Source: CAVOXO01 sp963700425 (GTDB lineage Bacteria; Actinomycetota; Acidimicrobiia; Acidimicrobiales; Microtrichaceae). Taken from it: a stretch of DNA of 64,000 nt. The notes beneath the pieces were generated by a model. That model worked only from the letters and a program-made list of their open reading frames with translations, did not search any database and was not told the DNA's origin. Shown here piece after piece: positions 27,633-38,098 of this stretch. The translations under genes and the position numbers were made by a program. Position 1 is the stretch's first letter. Every line of letters starts with the position of its first letter. Where the stretch lies: NCBI GenBank assembly GCA_963700425.1, contig CAVOXO010000001.1, positions 744,001 to 808,000 of the forward strand. Direction: 5' to 3'.

Positions 27633-28761
27633 ATGACACGTCCGCACACGATTCGAACGGGGCTCGCGGCCCTCCTGCTGGCGATGGGCCTGGCGTCCTG
27701 CGTTCCACCCACGGAGACTCCGAGACCCGCGGTGGACGTGGCGGCGGGGAGCAACCACACGTGCGCGGTGGTGCTCGGCGGCCTCGTCAAGTGCTGGGGT
27801 TGGGGCTTCTACGGCCAACTGGGCGACGGTAGGAAGACCGACCAGTCGACACCGGTCACCGTTCCCGGCATCATCCGAGCCCAGTCCGTCGAAGGCGGGC
27901 ACCATCATTCGTGCGCGCTCCTGTCCGAGGGTGCGGTCAAGTGTTGGGGAGAGAACCTGCGCGGCGAACTCGGTGACGGCACGTTGACGCCTCGCTATTC
28001 ACCCGTCGACGTCATCGGCATCTCGGGAGCCACGCAGGTGGTGGCCGGCGGAGCCAACAGCTGCGCCCTGATGCCGAACGGAACGGTGAGGTGTTGGGGG
28101 GACATCGTTCCGGACGGCTCGGGCGACGGCACCCTGCCCGTGGAAGTGGTCGGGCTATCCGACGTCGTGCGCATCACCGCCGGAACGGGAGGCCACGTGT
28201 GCGCCCTGACGGCATCGGGGGCGATCAAGTGCTGGGGACCGAACTGGGCGGGTCAGCTCGGCGACGGAACGACTGACGCCAGCGAGACTCCGGTCGACGT
28301 GGCCGGGATCGGCAATGCCACCGATGTCGCCGTCGGACACGGACACACGTGCGCAGTCCTGTCCGGAGGCTCCGTGAAGTGCTGGGGCTACAACCAGCAC
28401 GGTCAGCTCGGCAACGGCACCACGTCGGACAGCGGCGTCCCGGTCGATGTCGGCGTGGCCGGCGCGGCAGGAGGTCACCGCCGGCGACGCTCACACATGT
28501 GTGCTGGTGGGCACCGGCGCGCAGTGTTGGGGACGAAACGACCAGGGTCAGCTGGGCAACGGGACCATGACGGAGAGCACCGTCCCGGTGCCGGTGTCCC
28601 TGACCGATGCGGCGACCCAGATCGTCGCGGGCGGCTATCACACCTGCGCGGTCGTCGCCGACGGGTACGTCCGGTGCTGGGGGTACAACCCCTGGGGGCA
28701 GGTGGGCGACGGGACCGAGACGTCGCGCAGCCTTCCGACCGACGTGATGGCCATTCCCTGA
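27633..28761 (+). CDS. RCC1-repeat lipoprotein
   Basis: About 375 residues. The signal peptide ends at the lipobox GLASC, so it is a surface lipoprotein. Seven or so RCC1/BLIP-II-type blades follow, each with a CAxxxxGxVxCWG core, then GxxxxGQLGDGT and a PVxV stretch. These form a seven-bladed propeller used in protein binding. One extra base near 28470 breaks the frame between the fifth and sixth blades. The start has a GAGGGGGT ribosome site. Function is unknown; a protein-interaction role on the cell surface is likely. Confidence 0.78.
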
Positions 28762-28788
28762 CGTCGTCGGCGTCGTCGGCGTCGTCGA
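28762..28788. repeat. Three tandem 9-bp units (CGTCGTCGG)
   Basis: CGTCGTCGG occurs three times, the last ending in A, immediately after the RCC1 gene stop. It is probably a slippage product. Confidence 0.6.
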
Positions 28789-28841
28789 CGTCCCTGCTGC
28801 GCCCGCAGCGCGGCCCGAGTGGGTGTGGTTGACTCGGCGAC

Positions 28842-29804
28842 ATGACACGACTCGGCTACCAGATCCCCAACTTCACGTTCCCCGACGGCGGCGAGGCCGG
28901 CATCTTCGACGAGGTCGTTCGCCAGGCGACCGAGGCCGAGGCGGCCGGGTTCGACCGGGTGTTCGTGATGGACCACTTCTACCAGCTGCCCATGTTGGGA
29001 GCACCCGACGAGCCGATGCTGGAGTGCTACACGCTGCTCTCCTCGCTCGCCCAACACACCGAGAAGGTCCGGCTCTCCGCTCTGGTGACGGGCAACACCT
29101 ACCGCAACCCCGCGTTGCTGGCCAAGACCGTGACCGCCCTCGACCACGTCTCCCACGGGCGGGCGACGCTGGCCATCGGCAGTGGCTGGTTCGAGGAGGA
29201 ACACGACGCCCTCGGATTCGAGTTCAACACGTTCACCGAGCGATTCGAGAAGCTCGAGGAGGCGCTGCAGATCATCATTCCGATGCTCCGTGGGGAACGC
29301 CCCACGCTCGACGGCGAGTACTACCGGGTGTCCGATGCGATGAACTCACCGGCTCCCGTGTCGCGGATCCCGATCATGATCGGCGGGTCTGGGGAGAAGA
29401 AGACCCTGCGGATGGTGGCCCAGTACGCGGACGAGTCGAACCTCACCTGTGAGACCCACGAGATACCCCGGAAGCTCGACGCACTCGCGGCCCACTGCGA
29501 GGCGGTCGGCCGGGACCGCAACGAGATCAAGGTGACGAAGCTGATGACCTCCCTGGTCGCACCCACCATGGAGCAGGCCCACGACGACCTGAGGGCCATG
29601 GCCGAGGTCAAGGGCTGGAACGACGAGATCATCGAGATGGCCACGACGATGATGGTGTTCGGCGATCCCGACGCCGTGGGCGAACAGCTGAGCGCGGCGG
29701 TGGCCAAGGGTCTCGACGGCCTCACCCTCAACCTCGCCGCCAACGGTCACATCCCCGGGCGCATCTCGCTGCTCGCCGAGGTCGCCGGGCAAGCCCTCGG
29801 CTGA
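28842..29804 (+). CDS. LLM-class F420-dependent oxidoreductase (TIGR03560-like)
   Basis: 320 residues, luciferase-like TIM barrel: FDRVFVMDHFYQLP, VRLSALVTGNTYRNPALLAK, HGRATLAIGSGWFEEEH and IPIMIGGSGEKKTLRMVAQYA. This set of motifs fits F420-dependent enzymes abundant in actinobacteria. The substrate is unknown. It is a distinct subfamily from the gene at 25571. The start is the only ATG compatible with the conserved N-terminal strand GYQIPNFTFP. Confidence 0.87.
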   Translation: MTRLGYQIPNFTFPDGGEAGIFDEVVRQATEAEAAGFDRVFVMDHFYQLPMLGAPDEPMLECYTLLSSLAQHTEKVRLSALVTGNTYRNPALLAKTVTALDHVSHGRATLAIGSGWFEEEHDALGFEFNTFTERFEKLEEALQIIIPMLRGERPTLDGEYYRVSDAMNSPAPVSRIPIMIGGSGEKKTLRMVAQYADESNLTCETHEIPRKLDALAAHCEAVGRDRNEIKVTKLMTSLVAPTMEQAHDDLRAMAEVKGWNDEIIEMATTMMVFGDPDAVGEQLSAAVAKGLDGLTLNLAANGHIPGRISLLAEVAGQALG

Positions 29805-29857
29805 GGCTCACACCCCGGAGTTAGGCTCGGCCGTGTCGAGCGGCTCGAGGGGGCGAG

Positions 29858-30991
29858 ATGGTGACGTCGAACGGTCCTGTTCTGGCCCTGGGAACGCGCA
29901 AGGGCGTGTTCCTGCTCATGGCCGACGGACGCCGCGAGGACTGGTCGATGAGGGACCCGATGTTCCTCGGACACATCGCCCAGCACGTGGTCGACGATCC
30001 ACGCGCCGGGGGCCGTCTGGTTCTCGCCACCCGGACCGGCCACCTCGGGCCCACCGTGTTCTGGTCCGACGACCTCGGATCCACCTGGGTGGAGTCGAGA
30101 CGACCCCCGGCGTTCCGCGCCGATGACGCGCTCGGGCGCAGCCTCGACGCGGTCTTCTGGTTGACGCCGGGGCACCCCGACGAACCGGGGGTCTGGTACG
30201 CGGGCGGGTCTCCCCAAGGGCTGTTCGTGTCACGCGACGGCGCCGAGACGTGGGAGCCGGTCGATGGCTGGAACGATCACCCGATGTGGGAGACGTGGGC
30301 GGAATGGCCCGAACAGAACACCCCCGACGGGTCGATGCTCCACTCCATCAACGTCGACCCCCGCGACGCCGCCCATCTGTACCTGGGCCTGTCGTCGGGC
30401 GGGGTCTTCGAAACGGTTGACGGCGGGGCGGACTGGGCCCCGCTGAACGCGGGCTGCGAAGCGCCCGGGGGTCCCGACAGGTTCCCCGAGTTCGGGCACG
30501 ACCCACACTGTGTTCGCCTCCACCCCCTTCGACCCGACCGTCTGTACCAGCAGAACCACTGCGGCATCTTCCGGATGGAGCGATCCGAGGCCCGTTGGGC
30601 CCGAATCGGCGACAACATGCCCGCCGACGTCGGCGACATCGGCTTCCCCATCGAGTTGCACCCGAGCGACCCCGACACCGCGTGGGTGTTCCCGATGGAC
30701 GGGACCGACGTCTGGCCTCGGACCAGCCCCGACGGACGCCCCGCCGTGTACGTGACCAACGACGGCGGCGAGTCCTGGCGCCGGCAGGACGACGGGTTTC
30801 CGGCCCGGGCGTGGTTCACCGTGAAACGGCAGGCGATGACCACCGATTCCGCCTCGCCGGTGGGGCTGTACCTGGGCACCACGAGCGGCGAGCTGTGGGC
30901 GAGTCGTGACGAGGGGCAGACCTGGCGGTGTATCGCCGCGCACCTCCCCGAGATCTACTCGGTGGAAGTCGCGGCCCCGAGGTCGCCGTGA
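29858..30991 (+). CDS. BNR/YVTN-repeat (sialidase-like propeller) protein
   Basis: 377 residues, no signal peptide. Asp-box-like BNR motifs recur: SDDLGSTW, SRDGAETW, TVDGGADW, TNDGGESW, SRDEGQTW. GTRKGVFLL at the start is typical of the COG4447-like group. It forms a propeller likely used for binding, not a classical secreted sialidase. It overlaps the next gene as GTGA, so it is coupled to a MoaD/ThiS-type protein. The pairing suggests a shared pathway, but the substrate is unknown. Confidence 0.75.
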   Translation: MVTSNGPVLALGTRKGVFLLMADGRREDWSMRDPMFLGHIAQHVVDDPRAGGRLVLATRTGHLGPTVFWSDDLGSTWVESRRPPAFRADDALGRSLDAVFWLTPGHPDEPGVWYAGGSPQGLFVSRDGAETWEPVDGWNDHPMWETWAEWPEQNTPDGSMLHSINVDPRDAAHLYLGLSSGGVFETVDGGADWAPLNAGCEAPGGPDRFPEFGHDPHCVRLHPLRPDRLYQQNHCGIFRMERSEARWARIGDNMPADVGDIGFPIELHPSDPDTAWVFPMDGTDVWPRTSPDGRPAVYVTNDGGESWRRQDDGFPARAWFTVKRQAMTTDSASPVGLYLGTTSGELWASRDEGQTWRCIAAHLPEIYSVEVAAPRSP

Positions 30992-31248
30992 AGGTGCGAA
31001 TCCCGTCGCCTCTTCGCTCCTATGTCGGCGACGCGTCGTGGGTCGAAGCATCGGGATCCACCGTCGGCGACGTCCTGGCAGATCTCGACCGCCAGTTCCC
31101 CGGGATCCGCTTCCGGGTCGTCGACGAGCAGGGGCGCCTCCGGCGGCACATGAAGCTGTTCGTCAACGCCGACGGGGTGCGGGACCTGTCTGCTCCAGTG
31201 GGACCCGACGACGAGGTGGCACTCATCCAGGCGCTCTCGGGGGGATGA
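30988..31248 (+). CDS. MoaD/ThiS-type ubiquitin-like sulfur-carrier protein
   Basis: 86 residues. A beta-grasp protein: VKVRIPSPLRSYVG, STVGDVLADLDRQFPGI, and HMKLFVNADGVRD leading to the obligate C-terminal Gly-Gly (ALSGG). Sulfur carriers of this type are thiocarboxylated and deliver sulfur for molybdopterin, thiamine or cysteine synthesis. No moaE or thiG is nearby. GTG start overlapping the BNR gene. Confidence 0.8.
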   Translation: MKVRIPSPLRSYVGDASWVEASGSTVGDVLADLDRQFPGIRFRVVDEQGRLRRHMKLFVNADGVRDLSAPVGPDDEVALIQALSGG

Positions 31249-31312
31249 TGTCCGTCGCGAGCGCCATGGTCAGGCGCGTGCCGTTCCCCTGCGCGACGTC
31301 GGGACGGGGGTC

Positions 31313-32812
31313 GTGACATCCCCGCCGCTACCCACGGTGTGGATCCTCGGCGACCAGCTGAACGCTGACGTTGCCTCGCTCGCCGGACGAGAACCCGGCG
31401 ACTGCCGGGTTCTCCTGGTCGAGAGCGCCGCCAAGATCCACTCGCGGCGATGGCACATCCAGCGGCTGCACCTGGTGATCTCCGCCATGGAACACTTCGC
31501 CGTGGAGCTCGACGCGGCCGGATTCGACGTCGACCACCGCCGAGCCCCGACGTTGGCGGAGGGATTGCGCTCACATGTCCGGGAGTACGGGGTGGAGCGC
31601 GTCGTGGCGATGGAACCCATGAGCTGGGACGGCCGGAACATGCTCGAACGCCTCGGTGTGGAGATCGTCGACAACAACCAGTTCCTGTGCCACCACCGGG
31701 AGTTCGCGTCGTGGGCGGAGGGACGCAGGAGCCTCCGGATGGAGGACTTCTACCGTCACCGGAGAGCGCGTCTCGGACTGCTGATGGACCCCGACGGTCC
31801 GGCGGGTGGTGCGTGGAACTTCGATTCCCAGAACCGCGAGCCGCCACCGCGCGACGGCCGGGCGTGGCCAGGGTTCACCCGCTTCGAACCCGATGACATC
31901 GACCGGTCCGTCAGGGCTCGACTGCCCGACGGCTGGGGCGCCGAACCCGATGGGACGTGGCCGGTGACCCGCGCCCAGGCACAGGTGCGCCTCGACGAGT
32001 TCGTGAGCACGGCCCTGGCCCCGTTCGGCGCGCACGAGGACGCCATGTTGTCGGGTGAGTGGAAGCTGGCCCACTCCACGCTCAGCTCGTCGCTCAACCT
32101 CGGCCTGCTGCACCCCGCCGAGGTGGTCGCCGCCGCCGAGGATGCCTACCGGTCCGGCCGCGCCCCGATCAACAGCGTGGAGGGATTCGTGCGCCAGATC
32201 ATCGGATGGCGCGAGTACGTCTGGGGGGTCTACTGGCTGTGGATGCCCGAGTACCGGTCGCTCAACGTCCTCGACGCCCATCGACCGGTACCACCCGCCT
32301 TCTCGGGCGGCGCTCCCACCGACATGGCCTGCGTCTCATCGGTCGTCTCCCACGTCCACGACCACGGCTACGCCCACCACATCGAACGGCTGATGGTCCT
32401 GGGCAACCTGGCCCTGACCGGCGGCGTCGATCCCCAGGCGATGACCGAGTGGATGTGGTCGAGCTTCGTCGACGGCGCCGAGTGGGTGATGGTGCCGAAC
32501 GTCATCGGCATGGCGCTCTTCGCCGATGGTGGTCGCATGGCGACGAAGCCGTACGCCTCCGGGGGTGCCTACCTGAAGCGCATGAGCGACTTCTGTTCGG
32601 GCTGTCGTTTCGATCCGTCGACACGGGTCGGCCCCGACGCCTGTCCGTTCAGCACCCTCTACTGGGACTTCCTCGCCCGCCACGAGACGGCATTGTCGGG
32701 CAACCACCGAATGGCCCGACAACTGTCCGGCCTCCGCCGACTCGGTGATCTCGACGAGGTTCGTTCGAGGGCCGACGAGGTCCGTGCCGCTCTGGACGCC
32801 GGCACGCTCTGA
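31313..32812 (+). CDS. Iron-sulfur bacterial cryptochrome/(6-4) photolyase-like protein
   Basis: 499 residues of the FeS-BCP (PhrB/CryB) family. N-terminal Rossmann region WILGDQLN; FAD-binding helical half with WMPEYRSLN and MATKPYASGG. Four cysteines at about 340, 428, 431 and 444 (spacings 88, 3, 13) match those of the [4Fe-4S] cluster in Agrobacterium PhrB. Likely repairs (6-4) photoproducts with light, or acts as a photoreceptor. GTG start. Intact. The neighbouring transporter has its own ribosome site. Confidence 0.9.
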   Translation: MTSPPLPTVWILGDQLNADVASLAGREPGDCRVLLVESAAKIHSRRWHIQRLHLVISAMEHFAVELDAAGFDVDHRRAPTLAEGLRSHVREYGVERVVAMEPMSWDGRNMLERLGVEIVDNNQFLCHHREFASWAEGRRSLRMEDFYRHRRARLGLLMDPDGPAGGAWNFDSQNREPPPRDGRAWPGFTRFEPDDIDRSVRARLPDGWGAEPDGTWPVTRAQAQVRLDEFVSTALAPFGAHEDAMLSGEWKLAHSTLSSSLNLGLLHPAEVVAAAEDAYRSGRAPINSVEGFVRQIIGWREYVWGVYWLWMPEYRSLNVLDAHRPVPPAFSGGAPTDMACVSSVVSHVHDHGYAHHIERLMVLGNLALTGGVDPQAMTEWMWSSFVDGAEWVMVPNVIGMALFADGGRMATKPYASGGAYLKRMSDFCSGCRFDPSTRVGPDACPFSTLYWDFLARHETALSGNHRMARQLSGLRRLGDLDEVRSRADEVRAALDAGTL

Positions 32813-32933
32813 CCCGACGACCGAACGTCGCCGCGCCCTCCGCTCATACGCTCCTGGGTCGATAGGCTGCGGCGACCGTCAGGCCGGCCGATCGGGGGAT
32901 CGGCCACGTCGACCACGAGGCAGAGGAGGTCGG

Positions 32934-34947
32934 GTGGAGAGAGCGCGTTCGATCCTCTCTCCGATCGCCCCCGCCGCCGCGATTCTGCTGATCGCCCGGG
33001 TCGGGTGGCCGGTGTCGGGGGGCACGCTGATCTCGGGTCTCATCGTGGGGGTCACCGGCTCCCTCCTCGCCCTCGGAATGGCGCTCATCTGGCGGGCCCG
33101 CCGGATCGTGAGCTTCGCCCAGGCCGACCTGGGGCTGTTGCCGGCCACCGTCGCCATCGTGTTGGGCGACGTCTGGTCATTGCCGTGGCTCGTGTTCCTC
33201 GCCGTCGGGCTGGCCGCCGCGATCGTCATCGGGTTGGCGGTCGAGGTGCTGTTGATGCGGCGCTTCCGCGACACGTCGCCCGCGGTGGGAACCGTCGCCA
33301 CCATCGGCGTCGCCCAGCTCATGAGCTTCGGTGCGGTGTTCTTTCCGACGATCTGGGGTCTCGTCCCCGCCATACGGACCTTCGATCCGCCCTTCGAGAT
33401 CCGGATCACCATCGGCCAGGTGATCTTCGACGCCAACGACGTCCTCGCCGCGGCCGTCTCGGTGGTCGCCATCGCGGCGCTGGCCTGGTTCCTCCGGTCC
33501 AGCGCCACCGGTCTCGCGGTGAGGGCCGTGGCGGAGTCGCCCGATCGAGCAGCGCTCCTGGGCATCCACGTCGGTCGGATCGGCGCGTTGGTGTGGATCA
33601 TCGCCACCGTCCTGGCCTTCGTGTCGGTGTTCTTCACCGCAGGGATCACCGGGCTTCCGCCCGGGCTCGGGTTCTCCTTCGGACTGTTGTTGACCTCGCT
33701 GGCCGCTCTCGTCGTCGGTCGGATGTCCAACCTGGTGACGATCGTGACGACGTCGGTGGCCCTGGGGATCCTCGAGACCTCGATGAGTCGATCAGCGAGC
33801 GGTGCCGCGTTGATCGGGCCGATGCTTCTCGGCGTCATCTCGGTCACCCTGCTGCTCAGATCCCGAAGCGGCGAACGGCTCCGGGGCCGCATGGGCGGCT
33901 GGAACACCGCGACGGAGTTCCGTGACATCCCCGCGTCGGTGGCGTCGCTCGTCGAGGTGAGGGCGGTGCGCGCGGCGGTGGCCGTGGTGATCGCGGTGAC
34001 GGTGATGGGCCTACCGGCGGTACTGGGGACGGCCGGCACCCTGACCGCGGCCAACATGTGTGCCTACGCGGTCGTGGGCCTGTCGGTGATGGTCCTGTCG
34101 GGATGGGCCGGTCAGGTGTCGCTCGGGCAGATGGCCTTCGTGGGGACCGGCGCGGCGATCACCGCCCGCACCAGCTCCGAGTGGGGCCTCGATCCCGCGG
34201 TGTCGATGGTGCTGTCGGGTCTGGTCGGCGCGGTGGTGGCGTTGGTGATCGGCGTACCGGCACTGCGCCTCAGGGGCCTCTATCTCGCGGTCGTGACCCT
34301 CGCTCTCTCGGCCGCGGCATCGTCGGCGGTGTTCTCCAACGACCTGGTCGAATGGATCCCGGTCGGCTCCTTCGACCGGCCCGAGCTGTTGTCGCGTGTT
34401 CCCATCGACACTCCCCAGCGGCAGTTCTACCTGGCCCTCGCGGTCCTGGCGCTGGCGGTCGTGGCGGTGAGGGGAATGCGTCGGAGCCGGTGGGGCCGCG
34501 CCCTGGTGGCCCAGCGGGACAACGAGGACGCGGCGGCGGCGTTCGGCGTCTCGGCGGTCTACGCCCGCCTGTCCGCCTTCGCGGTGTCCGGCTTCATCGC
34601 CGGGGTGGGCGGCTCGCTGCTCGTCTATCAGGCCGCGGCCTTCCGCCCCGAGTCGTACTCGGTGGGAGAGAGCGTCTCTGTGTTCGTGGCCGCCGTGACC
34701 GGCGGCATCGGGACGCCCCTGGGAGCGGTCGTCGGAGCCCTGTATCTCGCGCGGCTCGCAGTGGCTGCTGCCCGATCAGTGGCAGCTCCTGGCCTCGGCG
34801 GTGGGGGTCCTGGGAGTCCTGCTGATCATTCCCGAGGGGCTCAGTGCGGTGTGGTTCCGCAGCCGAGACGCAGCGGCGCGGCTCATCGCCGAGCGCCGCG
34901 GCATCGATTCACACCGCCTCGGCCGCCGGACGGAGGTGACGACGTGA
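32934..34947 (+). CDS. livHM: Fused LivH-LivM branched-chain amino acid ABC permease (one indel)
   Basis: About 670 residues. Both permease subunits of a HAAT-type ABC transporter are joined. The first half (SGGTLISGLIVGVTGSLLA onward) is LivH-like; the second half, from residue 350, holds the LivM signature LSGWAGQVSLGQMAFVG. GTG start with an AGGAGG site 4 nt before it. The frame is broken by one extra base near 34757, after which it continues LLPDQWQLLASAVGVLGVLL and ends TEVTT. It overlaps the next gene by 4 nt. It forms the membrane channel for the ATPases and binding protein encoded downstream. Confidence 0.85.
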
Positions 34948-37900
34948 GCCGCGAGGACTGGCGCATGGCGACCAGTGGCCTCCTCGACGTCCGTCGGTGG
35001 GGCGCGGGGCTCGCGCATCCCATCGAGACACTTCGGGCCACCGCCGGAGACGGCCCTCTGTTCGCGCTGATGGTTCTGTTCGGCCTCAACATCGTCGACG
35101 AACTCGACCGGACCGCGTTCGGGGTGCTGGTTCCCACCATCCGCGACGAGTTCGGGTTGAGCGACACCGGCATCACCACACTCATCGCGCTCAGCGCTCT
35201 CGCCGCCCTTGTTCTGCAGCTGCCCATCGCCTGGTGGGCCGACCGGGGCAGCCGGGTCCGACTCGCCGCGGCCGGAGGACTGGCGTGGGGTGTCTTCTCG
35301 TTCCTCACGGGCACGGCGAGCGTCGTGTGGGTCCTGGTGGTCTATCGGATGGGTGCCGGTGTCGGGAGGGCGGTCGTCGACCCCACCCACTCCTCGCTAC
35401 TGGCCGACTACTTCCCCGTGGAACGGCGGGCATCGGTGTTCGGGCTCCACCGCAGCGCCAATGCCATCGGTCAGTTCATCGGCCCGCTGACCGCAGGCCT
35501 CCTGGCCGAAGCATTCGGTTGGCGTGTCCCCTTCTTCGTCTTCGGAATCCCCACCATCATCCTGGTGCTCGTCGCTCTCAAGCTCCGCGAACCGATCCGA
35601 GGCGCGCAGGAACGTCGCGCGGCGGGCCTCACCGGCGACGCGGTCGACACCGAAGAGCCCCCGCGTCGTTCGGGGAGTCCTGGCGACTGGTCTGGAAGAT
35701 CGAGTCGCTCCGGCGCATCTGGTACGCAGTTCCGTTCCTGGCGGTGTCGCTCATAGGGTTCGTCTCGCTCGCCGGGCTCGCCTATGACCGCCTCTACGGT
35801 CTGGGACCCGCCGAACGGGGACTCGTGGCATCACTGACCGAACCGTTCCAACTCGTCGGGCTGATCGTCGGAGCACGCCTCGGAACCCTGTATCTGGTGA
35901 AGGACCCCGCCAAGGTGTTCCGATTCCTCCGCTCCGTGGCCCTGATGTGCGCAGGGTGGGCCCTCCTCTTCGCGTGGGCGCCGGCGCTGTGGCTCACCAT
36001 GGTCGCCAACGTGGGGCTCACGACCACCCTGGCCGTCATCCTCCCGGGGGTGTTGGCGGCACTGTCGGTCGCCATCCCCGCCCGGGCCCGCGCCGTGGGG
36101 TTCTCGGTGAGCTCCTACTGGGCTATCCCCGGGTTGGTGTTCGTCCCGATGATCGGGTGGATCTCCGACAACGTGGGCATCCGCTGGGGAATGTCGCTGC
36201 TGGCTCCGGTGATCGCCACCGGTGGACTGATGATCTCCACGGTGTCCCGCTCGATCGGCAAGGACATCGCCGATTCGTGGGCTTCGGGGGCGTCTCGGTC
36301 GGAGGCCCTCGCGGCACGGCGAGCCGGTCGTGCGCCACTGCTGGTGGTCTCCGATCTCGATGTCTTCTACGGCCGGGTTCAGACCCTCTTCGGCGTGTCG
36401 CTGAGCGTCGACGAGGGTGACGTCGTGGCGCTCCTCGGCACCAACGGTGCCGGGAAGTCGACCCTGCTGAAGTCGATCTCGGGGATCGTCGAGGCGGACT
36501 ACGGGTCGGTGATCTTCGACGGTCGCGACATCACGCACGCGCCTCCTGACGAGATCGCCCGTATGGGCGTCGGACACATGCCGGGCGGACGGGCGGTGTT
36601 CCCCTCGCTCACGGTGTCGGAGAACCTGACGATGGCCGCATGGGGAGAGCGGCGAAGTCCGGTGCGGCGGGCGGAGGTGATCGCCACGGCTCTGGCCGCG
36701 TTCCCGCCGTTGGGTGAGCGGCTGGACCATCGCGCCGGCTCACTCTCGGGTGGCCAGCAACAGATGCTGGGACTGGCGATGAGCCTGATCGGTGCGCCGC
36801 GCCTGTTGATGATCGACGAGTTGTCGTTGGGCCTGGCGCCGATCGTGGTCGAGAGCCTGGCCTCGCTCGTCCGGGAGGTCGCGGCCGAAGGAACGACGAT
36901 CATCATCGTCGAGCAGTCCGTCAACGTGGCGCTCACCCTGGCCGAGACCGCCTACTTCATGGAGAAGGGGCAGATCCGTTACACCGGACCGACCGCGGAG
37001 CTGCTCGACCGCCCCGACCTGCTCCGCTCGGTCTTCCTCGCAGCCCTCGACGACGCCGACGTCGAGGCCGACGCCGCCGACGGTGTGGGCGCGAACTCCG
37101 AGGTGGGTCGGGGTGGGACCGCGGCCGGGGGGCGGGGCGGGGACGATGATCCGCCGCGCCATGCGACGTCGACGCCGAGCACGCATGAGGTTGCCGGTGA
37201 GGGCGACCGGGCGGTGTTGTCGGTGCGGGGTCTGGGATGCTCGTTCGGAGGGATCCGGGCCGTCGATGCCATCGATCTCGATCTCCGGCCCGGCGAGATC
37301 CTCGGGCTCATCGGGCCGAACGGGGCAGGAAAGACAACGCTCCTCGATCTCGTGTCGGGACTGACCCGGGCCGACCGCGGCGCGGTCGGCCTCTCCGGAT
37401 CCGATGTCTCCGGTCTCGCCCCCTCCCGCCGTGCCCGCCTCGGTCTCGGACGCTCGTTCCAGGACGCCGAGCTGTTCGGGTCGACGACCGTGGCCGAGAC
37501 GGTGGCGGTGGCGCTCGATCGTCATCTGGTCGTGCGCGATCCGATCAGCCCGATGTTCCGCCTGCCCGCTTCGGTGGAGATGGAGGGATCGGTGCGACGA
37601 GAGGTCGACCGGCTCACCGAGATGGTCGGGCTCGCCTTCTACCGTGACGCGCTCCTCTCCGAGCTCTCGACGGGGACCCGGCGGATGGTCGATCTCGCCT
37701 GCGCCGTGGCACACCGACCGACGGTGCTCATGTTGGACGAACCCTCGTCGGGTATCGCCCAGCGCGAGGCAGAAGCTCTGGTGCCGGTGATCCTGAGGAT
37801 CCGAGATGATCTGGGGTGCGCCATGATCGTCGTCGAACACGACATGAGTCTCCTGTTGAGCATCTGTGACCGGCTCATCGCTCTGGACGCCGGAATGGTG

Positions 37901-38098
37901 ATGGCGACGGGAACCCCTGCGGAGGTCCTGTCGCGTCCCGAGGTCGTATCGTCGTATCTCGGATCATCCGACGCCATGATCGGTCGATCCGGACCACGTC
38001 GCGACGGTCCTTCGGTCACCGTCGATTCGCGGTTCGACGACGCCCTGCCAACCGACACCGACACCGACACCGACGACGCCCAGGGAGACAGCACATGA
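34944..38098 (+). CDS. MFS transporter fused to two ABC ATPases (LivF-like and LivG-like)
   Basis: One polypeptide of about 1051 residues. The MFS part (1-455) begins FALMVLFGLNIVDELDRTAFG, has a loop WWADRGSRVR and 12 predicted helices. LivF-like ATPase: Walker A GTNGAGKST near 498, signature LSGGQQQMLGLAMSL, Walker B RLLMIDELSLGL. LivG-like ATPase: Walker A GPNGAGKTT near 790, signature LSTGTRRMVDLACAV, Walker B VLMLDEPSSG, H-loop VEHDM. A single missing G near 35663 breaks the MFS in its central loop; no break occurs between MFS and ATPases. GTG start overlaps livHM; the stop overlaps the binding protein gene as ATGA. Confidence 0.85.

Noticed and set aside
35655..35670. MFS gene split in two real genes
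   Set aside because: Restoring one G gives a continuous MFS with the expected central loop. There is no start codon or ribosome site at the break.
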